A stretch of DNA of 64,000 bases from Lepturacanthus savala. Its lineage: Eukaryota > Chordata > Actinopteri > Scombriformes > Trichiuridae. The stretch covers positions 24,606,098 through 24,670,097 of the forward strand of contig CM060470.1 in the NCBI GenBank assembly GCA_030544235.1, read 5' to 3'. This document shows, in pieces, positions 13,252 through 26,100 of the stretch. The notes below the pieces were generated by a model. The model was not told where the DNA came from. It saw only the letters and a list, made by a program, of their open reading frames with translations, and searched no databases. Made by a program: the position numbers and the translations under genes. Position 1 is the first letter of the stretch, and every line of letters starts with the position of its first letter.

Positions 13252-16245
13252 TCACCTGTCCTGATTACATCTCTTCATCAGTGGCTCCAGATGTCGCCCT
13301 GTGAGTCTGTTGTACTCACTCAGAATGTAGTTTTCCTTCTGCAGCATCTGGAAACAAATGTGTAAATGTATGGTTGACATGGAAAAACAGTGCATTCAGA
13401 GTTCAATTTGTTGGTTTACAAATCCATATGATGCTCAACACATTTAAATCATTCAGATGTAAAAACATGTAATCAATTTTTATTTTAACACAAGTTGCAA
13501 TTTACACTTTAGATCAGTGGTGTCAAACTGCGGTCCTGGAGGGCCGGTGTGGGTGCAGGCTTTTGTTCAAACCAAGCAGTACCACACCTGATTCTACTAA
13601 TGAAGGTCCTTAGCAAGGGCTGTAGTGGCTGATTAGTAGAAACAGGTGTGTAACTCGTTGGTTGGAACAAAAACCTGCACCACACCAGCCCTCCAGGACT
13701 GGAGTTTGACACGTGCTTTAGATGAAGCATGGTTACAAACCTGTGTTTCTATTAAAAACATTTTTGCTTAATTGCCTGTAAATAGGTGGCCATTTTGGGA
13801 GGGTTTTGTAATGTCTGCCTCCGTTTTTAGGTCTTGACAATGAAAATGCTACCTCTCTTTCCCATAACTTACTCCATTAAACAAATTTTGCTTGATTCTA
13901 ATTGTAGCTGCAAAGTGAGTTTTGGAGTTATCAACTAGTAAATTAAATCAACAAAAAAATTGTCCTAATTTTATGATTCAAACTTCTCAAATGTTAATGT
14001 TTTCTCAGTTCTTTAGTTTTCTATGACACAAAGTGAATATCTTTGGCTTGTTGACTGTTGCTTGGGACAAAACGACAAATGATGAAGTCATCTTAGTCTT
14101 TGGGAAACAATGTGTTTCACCATTTTTCACCACATTTTATAGACCAAACAATTATGGAAATAATGAACAGTTTCATTGATAATGAAAATAAAGTAGTTGC
14201 AGCCCTCACTGTGACAGAAGAAAAAGTCCCTATGTAATTGCATTACTGAGAGTATTGAGGAGAGTGATCAAGAAAGGCATGTTGCTGATTCATAGGATAA
14301 GAAACCTTCATTATAATGCTTTTGAGGCAAATCTCACATACTATATAGATTCACATAGCTTCACACCAATAGATGTATTGTATGCTTTAACATATTTAGA
14401 TTATTCATGCTGTCTACACATACCTCAGTCCACTCCTCCTCTGTCTCATGCCTGTAACCCAGCAGGTGACATATACCATGTGCAGTGACAACCTAAAATA
14501 TGAGGGGAAAAGGTATAATTAATTAATTATTAGGCCAGGTATTAGTGAAATTAGTGTAGCGACAGGTAACAGCGACAGGTTACTGGAGACCGAATGGTGA
14601 GTCACATTAAAGACCAGAATCATTGTTAAATGTACAAAATAATGTTCTGCAATGCTCTCGTCTTCAACCACTTTCTGAAAGTAGACAAATATTTATCATT
14701 GACTAAAGTTACAGTACTGCAGCGACTTACAGTGAGAGCTCCATGTAGATCCAGAGATGCCTCTTTATACTGCTTCATCACAAACTCCACCCCCAGGAAA
14801 ATGTCCCCAAGGTTCAGCTCATCTCTATGAAGGGAACAAGGCAACTTACCAGGTCTCAGGTCCTGAAAAAGCAGCAGATGTTTAGTAACAGGACTGGTAG
14901 GTTACAGTACTGCAGCGACTTACGCTTGTTATGTTATTGATGTAGCATTTCATAAATATGTACTTTAAATTGAGTATGATTTATGTGCTTCTCCTTTCAC
15001 TCATACACCACAAATGTTTTTAACTAAATGTTTACTTTTCACAATACATTCCACCATGGCCCCTCCTAAGTATTCTTTACATGTCCAATCTAATAAAAAC
15101 ATGTTTTACCCTATACAGCAATAGGGTCAGTCAGTTTCTGTGTAGCCTCGCCTGAGTTTCTTTTGAAGATATTTCAACTTCAAGGTTCATCCTCTAATAT
15201 TCTAAAAGTCTCCAATCATTTTCTCATTGTATTTAATGTTCTTTTAGTGTGTACTGTGGTGCACTGTTTTTTTCACTGTTCCTGATGTGTAATATGATCA
15301 TTCCTCCCCAGGATGGACCTCCACTTACCACCTTCTCGGCCCCTATACAGCCCTCTTTTATTTTAATAGGACTCTGAACCACTGTTCTCATGTTTGTCTT
15401 TATGTGTTTCTGCATGTTCCAACTCCATCAGCTGCTTGAAGTACTGCTTTTACAACAATATATTAATCCCAACCCCATTTTCTGAAAAACATATACTTTT
15501 ATTTCAGTACTTTAAAGTATATTTAGCAAGTGATATTTAACCCATTTTAATTTAAGTGGGGCGACACGGTGGCACAGAGGTTAGCACAGAGGTTAGCACT
15601 GTTCACAGCAAGAAGGTCGCAGGTTCAAGACCTCCTTGGTCCTGGGTCTGGGACCTTTCTGTGTGGAGTTTGCATGTTCTCCCTGTGTCTGCGTGGGTTT
15701 TCACCGGGTACTCCGGCTTCCTCCCACAGTCCAAAAACATGCTGAGGTTAATTGGTGACTCTAAATTGCCCGTAGGTGTGAGTGTGTGAGTGAATGGTGT
15801 GTGTGCCCCACGATTGGCTGGTGACCATCTGGGGTGTATCCCTGCCTCTCGCCGTAACGTGCTGGGATAGGCTCCAGCAGACCCCTGCGACCCGAATGAG
15901 GAATAAGCAGGTATAGAAAATGACTGACTGACTGACTGACTAATTTAAGTGGAATTATGAATGCAGGGTTTTGGTATTGTTTACTTATGTAAGCAGGTTA
16001 ATGACTTCACTGTCATGTCTTCTTTTTATATTTACCTCGTAGAATGGAAATGAGAGAACATCTGTTGCCATATTTTTCTTCCTGTAGATGTTATTAATCT
16101 GCTGAATCTTCTGATTGTCCACACAGATGATGCCCAGGTCAAATTTCTGGACGCCCAGTATGTGTCTCAGCGTGTCCACGTCTTTTCGCAGCCTGGCGCG
16201 ACGGATAGGCACCACCTTTTGGAGATTACGCACCACTACACCCAT
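13252..16245 (-). CDS. ybey: YBEY endoribonuclease (complete, 4 exons)
   Basis: YBEY is a UPF0054-family metal-dependent endoribonuclease acting in rRNA maturation, in mitochondria in vertebrates. Exons on the minus strand are 16036-16245, 14731-14862, 14424-14492 and 13252-13347, giving 168 residues (human about 167). Exon 1 encodes a start like MGVVVRNLQKVVPIRRARLR, then the family signatures GVQKFDLGIICVDN and DVLSFPFYE. Exon 2 has NLGDIFLGVEFVMKQY. Exon 3 carries the metal-binding HGICHLLGYRHE motif with His at about residues 119, 123 and 129. The start at 16245 was chosen because it aligns with the human start. An in-frame ATG at 16305 would add 20 residues. The gene lies head to head with MCM3AP and tail to tail with USP37. 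Confidence 0.95.
13515..13715 (+). mobile_element. hAT-type MITE, copy 1 (YBEY intron 3)
   Basis: This 201-bp element begins CAGTGGTGTCAAACTGCGG and ends GGAGTTTGACACGTG, an imperfect terminal inverted repeat. It is flanked by a perfect 8-bp direct repeat, ctttagat (13507-13514 and 13716-13723). An 8-bp duplication and CAGTG-type ends are hallmarks of hAT elements. It is too short to encode a transposase. A second copy in opposite orientation lies at 35467-35668. Confidence 0.85.
15560..15940 (+). mobile_element. SINE-like retroposon, full-length copy (YBEY intron 1)
   Basis: The 5' end (GGGCGACACGGTGGCACAG, later GGTCGCAGGTTCAAGACC) resembles tRNA-type A and B box promoter elements. The 3' end is a short tandem tail of ACTG units. 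A perfect 12-bp direct repeat, taatttaagtgg, flanks it (15548-15559 and 15941-15952), which fits LINE-mediated insertion. The body, including CTCCCACAGTCCAAAAACAT, is a very common fish repeat whose family name I cannot fix from sequence alone. Two further copies lie in LSS introns. Confidence 0.75.
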
Positions 16246-17160
16246 TATCTTAAAACTCGCGTTTAAAAAGACAAAACGGTTATTTAAAAAAAAATCCCGA
16301 CTCATGGGTGACCAAAGAAAACTAACGCACCTCCGCCGATGAACACTTACTTTATGTTTAGGCTTAGAAGAACGTTTGGTCAGCTTCGTTCAACCATTCC
16401 GGGGCAGGCCGAATTCAAGGTGACACGCTCAGGCGGTGTCAGAATATAACGTTAGTTCCACGAAACCGACGCCGTAAACTGTCTCTGTGTTTGTTTGGAT
16501 ATAACAATATCCCTTTAGGAACTAAACAATCGATGTCGTTCACGGTACGTCGCTGATTTTCTCTTCAAAACATCTTCGAACAATGAATGGTTGCAACGTT
16601 GGCGATGACGGAACGTTTCTTAGCATCCAGTGGGGAACACATATTTCATCGGACCGAAACGGAAGTGGAAATATGCTTCTGTAGTTTGAAGAAGCTCGGC
16701 TGGTTTTGGCTTGATAACGGGGGTAATGACATATTTTTTGTATTTCATTTGTTTGTTTTTTAAATTTATTTTACTAGCCTGCTAGACGCCATGGTCCACA
16801 CGCTATGCTAGTTGGTGGCGGCAATGAACAAATTCGTTGTTTGCCAACTTCCAATAAACCAAAGAAGAAGAAAAACATTTTTTGAACTTCCGTTGAAGCA
16901 ACGCTACACAACAAAAAGCTAAACTACCAGACGCAAAGGAATACATTTTCCGCTCCAGAGCGCTAGACTGCTGAGACCTTTCTAGAAGATCGGTTGTGTT
17001 GAGTCACTGTGAGATCATAAAATCAATGAAACGAACTTCGACGATGTTTGTGTGTTAGCTCCATCTTGTTTGTATTCGCGCCTGACCCGGGGAGGTGTTG
17101 GCGAATCTCTGGATGGACAAATAACCCGCAGAAACGATAGAAATCACCCATATTCGCAGC
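16246..17160. promoter_or_regulatory. Shared bidirectional promoter region of YBEY and MCM3AP
   Basis: Only 915 bp separate the divergent start codons. The stretch is richer in CpG than its surroundings and contains ETS-like cores (for example CGGAAG near 16660) but no evident TATA box, as is usual for housekeeping bidirectional promoters. A fragment near 16815-16880 (GCCAACTTCCAATAAACC followed by an AAGAAG run) looks like a dispersed repeat relic. The head-to-head order of these genes matches what I know of human chromosome 21q22.3. Exact start sites cannot be read from sequence. Confidence 0.6.
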
Positions 17161-20100
17161 ATGAATCCACCCAATCCGTTCGGAAGTCCCCAAGGCGGAG
17201 CCTTCCAAGCGCCAAATCAACAGAAGACCAGTATGTTCCAGTCTTTCGGTCAACAGATCCTCAGCAACCAGTCCCAGTCTGTGGGCTTTTTCCAGCCGTC
17301 GGCGTTTGGTCAGCCTGCGCCTCATGGGAACCCTCTGTTCGGACAGGGCCCTGCCTTCGGCCAGCCGTCCACACAGGCCTCCTCGCTTCCAGGTCTGCTG
17401 CAAACCTCTTATTTTAAATCACAGCCCAAGACGTTTATGTTCTCTGTTGCTTTTTGTTAAATCAAACAGTAATTTGTTCATGAAGTACCCACATACGTTT
17501 ACTTCAGAAACCAAAGATTTACTAAAGATTTATGGGTTAAAAAAACGGTGCCTCACTTTATTTTGGCCAGTTGTTGTTCATTTTTGAGAGTGTAACTCTA
17601 AATCTTTAGTTGTCTTTTAATAAATGGTTTCTTTGACTGCATGTTTTCTTTTATTCTGATAATTTCCTTGTATTTGCAATTTTTCTCTGCACTTGTTCTT
17701 AATGCTTTTAATGTTTTATATACAGCAGTGAATTAGCTTGTTGTTGAAATGTTTGCACTGCCTTCCTACAGCGAGCCAGCCTCCAGCTTTTGGGCAGCCA
17801 TCAGGTGGCATGAACACCACCAGTTTTGGTGGTGGCACTGCACCGGCGTTTGGACAGAGCAGTGGACCTGGCCAAGGTTCAGTCTTCGGGCAGACACCTG
17901 CTTTTGGCCAGCCTTCAGTGTTTGGTCAGGCTGCAGGATTTCCCCAACAGGCTCCAGGCTTTAGCAAACCACCACCAGCATATGGCCAACAACAACCTTC
18001 TTCTGGATTTGGAAGCACCCAGATGGCTTCTAGCTCCACCACTACCTTAGGGCAACCTCAACCCCTGAGTTTCGGACAGTCTGTGTTTGGACAACCGTCG
18101 TCTACTAGTGTCACCACCAGTGTGTTTGGCACAGTCCCGACCCAGAATAGAGGCTTCAGTATGTCCGAGTTCAGTTTCAAGCCGGCCAACGAGGCTCTTT
18201 TCAAACCCATCTTCAGTGCCAGCCCTGAGCCCACTATCCCCCAAACCACTTCGCTGTCCAGCTCACCTTTCGGCAGCACTGCACCCCAGACGAGCTCCAG
18301 CACCACGAGTAGCGGTGCCGCCACCACTGGCTTCTCACTTTTGGTCGGGACCAAGCCAGATCCATTGGGCTTTAGCTTTTCACAGCCTGCAGCAGCTGCC
18401 TCTATTTCAACTCAAAACAACCCGTTAACAGCGGTGAGCAGCAGCGGTCCCACCAGCACGCTGCAGTTCACCTTTTCCCAGCCGGCTGCCCCCTCCAGCT
18501 CTAACACCAAAGCATCCAGCACGCAGCCCACCACCCCATCGTCCTTCAGCTTCTCAGCCAAAGCCATCCAGCCCCAGACAGCACCCTTGTTTGCAGCAAC
18601 AGAGACGAGTGATAAAGGGAGCAGCCTTGAGGCCTTAGGGGACACAAATATATTTGCACGATTTGGTAAAGGCACCAAACGTAAAGAGGATCCAGTCCCC
18701 AGCTCTGGCCAAGAGAAGTCTGTCACTGAGGAGGATGTTCCAACAGAAACTGAGTCAAGGCAGCCCCCAAAAAGGCCCCTAATGAGGTCCCGGGGCCCAC
18801 CGTTGGGTTTATTTGGTAGGGCACTCAGTGGACTGCGAAGAGATGCACCAAACACGGCAAGACGAGAAGCTGCAAAGGAGATTCAGCAGCAGGTGTCTGA
18901 GTTTGAGGAGACTGAGGGTGAAGACCACCAAGCTCCGGATGAAGATCCGACCGCCGCATCACCCGAGGCACAAGCACCGAAAAGGGATGTGCTGGAAAAA
19001 GCTGAAGAGACAGGTGGGACGTTTCAAATGGTGCTCACTGTACTATCTGTCTTTTGCATTAAAGTTCGGTTTAGTGCACAATTGTTCTGTTACAATTTCG
19101 AAAACCTCTTTTTTTGTCTCTGAAATCAATTCCTGCATAATTAGTCTTGATTACTAGTCTTCATTAGTCGGAATAAATTTGCTTCATCAGTGAGTCTGAA
19201 GTGTAGGACTAAACTTTTAAAGTGGTGAAACTAGTTGCAAGTCCATGCAGGATTACTAACAGATTATTTGCAGCGTTCTTGCAGGGTTTTAAAAAGTCTT
19301 GGAAACAGTGAATCATGAATTTGTAAATAATACCTTAAAAGACTTAAGAGTCTATATTAATTTATTCAGTGTGTAACTTCTCAAATCACATTCTCAACAA
19401 AAGTATATAGCAACATCATCATATACATATGTACTCTAATATTACTGTCAAATTATGTTCTGAACTGTGTATTTGGATTATAATTAGTAGATATTGATAG
19501 TGAAAAAAAAACATTTTCTTTTTTTGCAAATGAATACTTTCTCTTTCTCAAAGAGAACATGTGGTGTAAAGTCTGCACCAGGTAATGCAGTGGTGCTTTG
19601 TATTTATTGGTTGACCCTGCTAGTAGCCATTAAGTTATTTTCTTTATCTACCCTTATATAACAAATATAGATGGATTTGCATGTTTCTGCTATGAAAATC
19701 AAAATGTTTTTTTTTCATCCAGACTGAATCTTTCATCTCCGTTAATTTGAAGTTAACACAGATTTTTTTTAGAAAAATATCCATCATCTGGTTTCCTCTC
19801 TAGATTCAGCAAAAGACCCAGAGCCGTGGCTTGAAGCCACACCCCCTGAGAAGCGTGACGTGCGGCGGGAGAGCTCGGAGAGCCTCAGCGGGCTGTCTCC
19901 CACCGATTGCACCACCCTCCTGTGCAGGAATGTTCCTCCAGCCCTGAACAAGAAGGAAACCATTGAGAGGCACTTTGGTCGTTTCGGCAAAGTCCGGAAG
20001 GTGTTATGTCAGCCGGCCAAGAACATGGCTGTAGTCCACTTTGATGACCACGTGAGTTAAATCAACCCTCGCTTACTCTCATTTAGACATGTTCAGTGTT

Positions 20101-23100
20101 CAAAGGCTATTTTGATGTAGATGGCTTCTCCAAAACTGTTGGTTAATAAAAAAAAACATTATTATTTAACCTGCTAACTGTATGGGTTGTTTATTGGTCA
20201 GATGGAAGTATTTTTATATCTTTTTAAGGATGTACAAGCTCTCAAACAATAGGAATCTCTTTGTTGTTTTTTGGTATCGCTTCTCTTGTCATTAAAGATT
20301 AAACAGGGTTCCTGTAGGGTCTTAAAAGCATTGATTTTATGAATTTGGTAATAATACAAAAATAGTTTAAAAAGACTTGAATTTTGATATCTGGGCCTTA
20401 AATTTCTGCAGAATGTATATTCACCCTGAGGTTTTAGTGAAAAAAATATTTTATATGGATGTAGTAGACAATACAAATATAAACGAACACATGTAAAAAA
20501 AAAAAATGCTTTTCTTTGCTGGTAGGTTTGTGAAAAAGGCTGTGAAATGGATAGTTTTGTAGAAATATATTATTTAAATGTAAGAAATATGTTATGAGAA
20601 TAAAGTCGGAATACCAAGAGAACAAAATTGTACTCTTATTTCAAGAACTCTTATTTCAAGAAAACAAGCATTCTGGAGCCTGTGTTAAAATGAGGAATGT
20701 GTGAATCTTGTGAAGTTATGTTTTAGTATGAGTTTTACAAACACTGAAATTTGGCACATTAGCACCAGGTTATTATTACGACTTTAAAACGATTGTGTCT
20801 ATTAAAAAAAGATCCACAGAGACTTGGAAGTAATGACCTCTTTTGTGGAAGAGGAAATGGCCTGAAGTGGATCTTTTTCTCCCAAAGTCTTATGACTTTT
20901 TTCTTGCAATTCCAATAGACTTTTTAAAAATTCTCTTAGTGAGGCCCTAATACTACCCCACATGATATTTTTCAATGAAAATCCTATTGTTAGGCTTTTT
21001 GTAAATATTAAATATGTATATAAATGTTTTATCTTCCAGGTGTCAGCTGCAAAGGCCAAAAAGAGAGGGAAGGTCCTGCACAGACAAGAACTTCTCCTCT
21101 TGTGGCAGAGAAAGAAGCAAAGTAAGTACTAAAGATTTCCAAAAGCTCTAATTTGGGGTAAAGACTTTGTCATATACTGACCTAAATTGTCCCAAGATTT
21201 TTATTTAATGTTTGTTTTCCTATTGATTGTGTTGTTTTTGTGCCTTGTGTCCAGAGGACAAAGGGAGCAGACCTGCAGCAGAAAAGGAGACAGAGGGACA
21301 AAGTCCGGAGTCCAAGGCTGCGTCCTCCCTGCTCAGGAGGCCTCCGTTTAGAGCTGCTGCAGTTAGCAGCACGGCACCCTTCAACCGCAGGTAACAGCTA
21401 TTTGCTGTTATTACAAGATGTTACAATCCAATTCATTTAAAGCATTGGTTGTTATTGTCTCGAATATTGTTGTTTTCTATTGAAGAAAAATTATTAAATA
21501 TATGCCTCGTCCACACTGCTGCTGGTATTTTTGAAACCCAACTTTTATGGCCCCTGGTTAAAAAAAAATCCTGTCCACATTACTGGTATGATTAAAAAAT
21601 ATCTACAACCACACAAAGTCACAAAATTCCTCCTCAAACAATGCCAATGTACATGGCAAAGCAGTAGGTGGCGATCGCACTCCTAACAGAAAGACAGTTT
21701 TAGCCAATCACGAAGCTAGACTAAAGCGCTCCACAAGTCTCCATGGATACATCTTCCTGTTTACTGTCGGACTCTGTGACGTCAAACAATGTTGACAAGA
21801 AATTGCAGTACAGGCTCAAGAGATTGGTTTGGAAGAAGAATTTCTGAAAAGCATTTTAGACATGAGGACAAGGAGGGGAAGATGATATTTCTTCTGGATT
21901 ATTTAGTAGAATATAGTACAATAAAGTACTAGTCCTGCAGATGGCAGCAATGCAGCATTTTGGATGCCAGCTGCCTTAAATCCCTGAAGAAGAAACCGCG
22001 GTTTTCCCATCTACACATGACTGTTTTTGAAGAAGTTCACCCTGGTTACAAAAAGCTTAGTTTTCCAGGAGCCCACAACTGTAGTTACATGTAGTAAAAG
22101 GCTGACAACCATGCAGAGAAACACAGTCTTAAAAATACCTGTGTTGGTGTGGACAGCCCCTAGTTTTGTGTTTTGCTTAATATTCACCCAATCATTTCTT
22201 TGAATTCTAGTTTGGAGCACCCTAATTATCCCTGTGTTACTTCCTGTCAACACAACATAAGATTAGTCTCTGTTTCATGTTTTTTTCTGTTCTATCTCTT
22301 AGCTCCCCGGTGAAGAAGTCTCTCCAGTTTGAGTCTGAGCCCCAGAAGGAGGGCAGCACAGACAGCCAGAGCTCAGAGCGCCCCATCCCCTCCTCCCTCC
22401 TCCCCTTCATCGGCCAGCTGGCTGAGACCGCCGAGGACAAGTACCGCCTCATGGAGCAGAGAGACAAGATCCTGCGCCAAGGTGAGACTACCGCTTAGAT
22501 CGCTTTATTGTTAATGTGGATTAAATTCTGTTTGCCCCCTTGTGCCTTTCACTTAACTTCAAATCATCAGAGACATTTTGCCTTGTGTCCTCCCAGGTCG
22601 GCCCAAGCGAACAGACCTGGACCTGTCCAAGGTGTTTGTGGGAACGTGTCCTGACATGTGTCCAGAGAAGGAGAGGTACATGAGGGAAACACGGAACCAG
22701 CTCAGCATTTTCGAGGTCATCCCAGACACTGAGATGGTAATGTTTATTTAGTTTTAATCAAATAAATTGTTCAGTTGCATTAATTCTTAATTGGTTGTGT
22801 CCTTGTTTAATATCGGCTCAGCTACAACACTAAAGTATTTTTATCTGTAGTAAAACACAATTTTACTGTTACAGTATCAACATATATCATCAATATCCAC
22901 ATCATCAATACAATAGGAAAATAGTTTAATATAATATCAATAGTAGGGCTACAACTAACTACTATCCTGATATTTAATTTAGATTTAACCTGTTTGTGTG
23001 ATTATTTAATTGGCTCCTTTATAATCTTTTTTTTAAACATCTTACAAAATATATTCATGTTCTGTAATGATCCTCAGCGTGGTTTCTATGATTTTCTGGA

Positions 23101-26100
23101 TAAATAATTGATCTTTGAACTCTTATCTTATTAACTTGTGAACTTTGCATTGCAGATAATTCAGTTTATTTCAAGTTGTTGTTTTTTTTTTAATTAGGGT
23201 AATTTTGGTCTCGTTTTTAAGTTTAGGTTTAGGTTAAGTTTAAGTAAAGTAAGTTTTTATCTGTAGTAAAACACTATTCTAACGATATTTGCTCTATAAT
23301 GGCAACATAAATTTATACTGACTCTTCTGTAGTCATCACATTTGTTATTGTTTTCTTTTGATACCAGGTTTAAGTTTATAACCTTTGTGGTTGTAGAGAT
23401 ATTAATTATCATTTAAAGCAGGAATCCTAAAAATAGGCCTGGGGCTTAAGTGGTTAATGCATGTAGCATTAATGGATAAAAATGGCAATAATGTATTTAC
23501 AAGTTTACAAATTGAAAACCATAGTCTCCTATCCACGAGCAGGTGGATCACAGCGCAGCCATCAAAGAGTACAGTCGCTCATCAGCCGACCAGGAGGAGC
23601 CCCTGCCCCATGAGTTGCGCCCCCTGCCGATCCTCACCATGACCATGGACTACCTGGTGACTCAGATCATGGATGTGCACCACGATAACTACCGGGACTG
23701 GTATGACTTTGTCTGGAACAGGACGCGCGGCATCCGCAAGGTACAGGCCTATCTTAGAGAAACTGCTCTCATCAAATGAATAACGAATTCATGTCATAAA
23801 TTCATGACATATGAGTTTATGTGTCAGTTGCGACCGGAGGCAAAACCCCCATTTCTTTCATGCGGGAGACGATAAATGGTACATTTGCAGTGAATCGTTT
23901 CTCTCTCCCTAACGCACTGTAATTTGCCGTACAGGTTTAGCCCTCAGCACGTTAAAATGCAATCAACAATGTTATTAAATGTTATAATAAGGTCATTAAA
24001 TGTAATAATTGTAGTTATAGCAATATTCCATATTCATTTTTATTTATATGGAAGACAAATGAGATCATGAATCAATGAGAGAAAACTGTGAAAATCTTTT
24101 TTTGGAGAACACCCACACTTGTTTGAGCTTGTTAATGATCATTAAATCTCATCTTAACCAGCAGGCTATTTAAAAAAAGATTCTGATTGTGGACAAATTA
24201 AAAAAAAGTGTTGTTTTCATTGATTTCTTCCACGTAGCTAACTACTAGCTCTCTGTCAAAATTTGCAGTTAGGCACTGGCCCCGCCCACTGAAATGACAG
24301 CATCTTTACAAAACCACTTTGAGAAACATGTTGTTTTTCATTAAGCAGTACTTGTTTTGCGCTTTTATTTGCATTATTTATTTGTGTTTACAAAGCCTTT
24401 TGGGGTGGGAGGGACTTTGTGGAAGGGGGGGTGGTATTGCATCTTTAACATGTTATGTACTTAATTAGGCCACAAATTTACACACATGTAAAGAATGAAA
24501 ATTATTTTCCTTTTTATAGGCAGGTGGATGTAAGTCATGTGTTTAACTCATCCCTCTTTTAGAAAATCTGTATCTTTTTAAATGTTCTGCTCAGTCTAAT
24601 AGTAAAAGTATATTTGATTGTGCAGTCATGATTATATTAATCACAGCTGTTCATCATCTGTCTCACCTACAGGACATCATCCAGCAGCGTCTGTGTTGCC
24701 CAGACACCGTGTCCCTTATTGAGAAGTGCACACGCTTTCACGTGCACTGCGCCCACCACCTCTGTGAGGAGCACATTTCCTCTTTTGACGCAAAGATAAA
24801 CAATGAGAACATGACCAAGTGCCTGCAGAGTCTCAAGGAGATGTACGAGGACCTGGCCACGCGGCAGGTGTACTGCCCCCGGGAAGCAGAGTTCCGCCAG
24901 TACAGCGTCCTGGTTAAACTGGACGATGGCGACATCCTCCGGTTAGTCATTACTTCACAGACAATACACAAAATATCATTGAAATCCATGAATAGAACTT
25001 TTTTCTTCTTTCCCCCTGAAGTTTTGCACACAGGTGTGCCTAATAAAGTTGTTTGCATTGCTGCATCTTAAAATTCTTCCTTAAAACATCTTGTCTACAC
25101 AGTGAGGTCCAACAGTTCCGCGATGAGGTGCGCAACTCCCCTGAGGTGAAGTTCGCTGTGCAGGCGTTTGCTGCAGTAAACAACAACAACTTTGTGCGCT
25201 TCTTCAAGCTGGTGAAAGGGGCGTCTTATCTGGGCAGCTGTCTGCTGCACAGATACTTCAATCAGGTCAGAAATTTAACTTCTTCATTAATGAATGAAAA
25301 TAAAACGGAATGAAAAATATTGAACTTCATGAACTGTTTTGATTGACTAATTTGTATTTTCCACTAATATTGCTTTATGCTGGAAATATTAGAAATGACA
25401 AAATATATTTGGTGACAATGTTCTTCTCTTCACCAACTATATTTTCCCTTATTGATCATTTTAAATCCATGCCTTAATTTTGAGATATTTAACTTTGAGA
25501 TGAGGAGACCAGAATAAAAAAATCTAGTTTCCAGGTGTAGAAAACAAGAGATATTATAGCATAACACACACAAGTAATTGATAGTTTGCAGCATAATATC
25601 TTCTTGTGTATATTGTGATGTTTAAATTATGGTGAATGGTCCTGCAGGTCCGAGCAAAGGCTTTGAAGATCCTGAATGTGGCCCACACGGTGGGTCAGCG
25701 GTCATCCATTGCGTTTCCAGTTGAGGACATTGTGCGGATGTTGATGTTCCGCAGTGTTGCAGAAGCTACTGACTTCATCCAGCAGTACGGCCTCAATGTC
25801 AATGATGGGTAAGTGTCTAATAGTCAATAGATAATCTAGGTGTTGATTGAATGAAATATATTCATTTTTTAAGTGTCATATCACCTTATGGCTCATCTCT
25901 TATGGGATTCTATAACTCCTTTACAACAGAAAAAACAATAACCCACATAACATATTTCATTACATGAATATAACTTCCGGCTTTGCTGATCAGACATTAG
26001 CACAAACTGATCCTTTTGCTTTTGACAAATTATACAGGGCATAGTTTTTAGTGTATCAATAGTCATATAAAACTGTTGTGCCTCAAACTAAATTTATATC

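Noticed and set aside
18412..18855. Long minus-strand open frame within the second MCM3AP exon
   Set aside because: It lies wholly within the FG-repeat coding exon and has no splice support or family resemblance.
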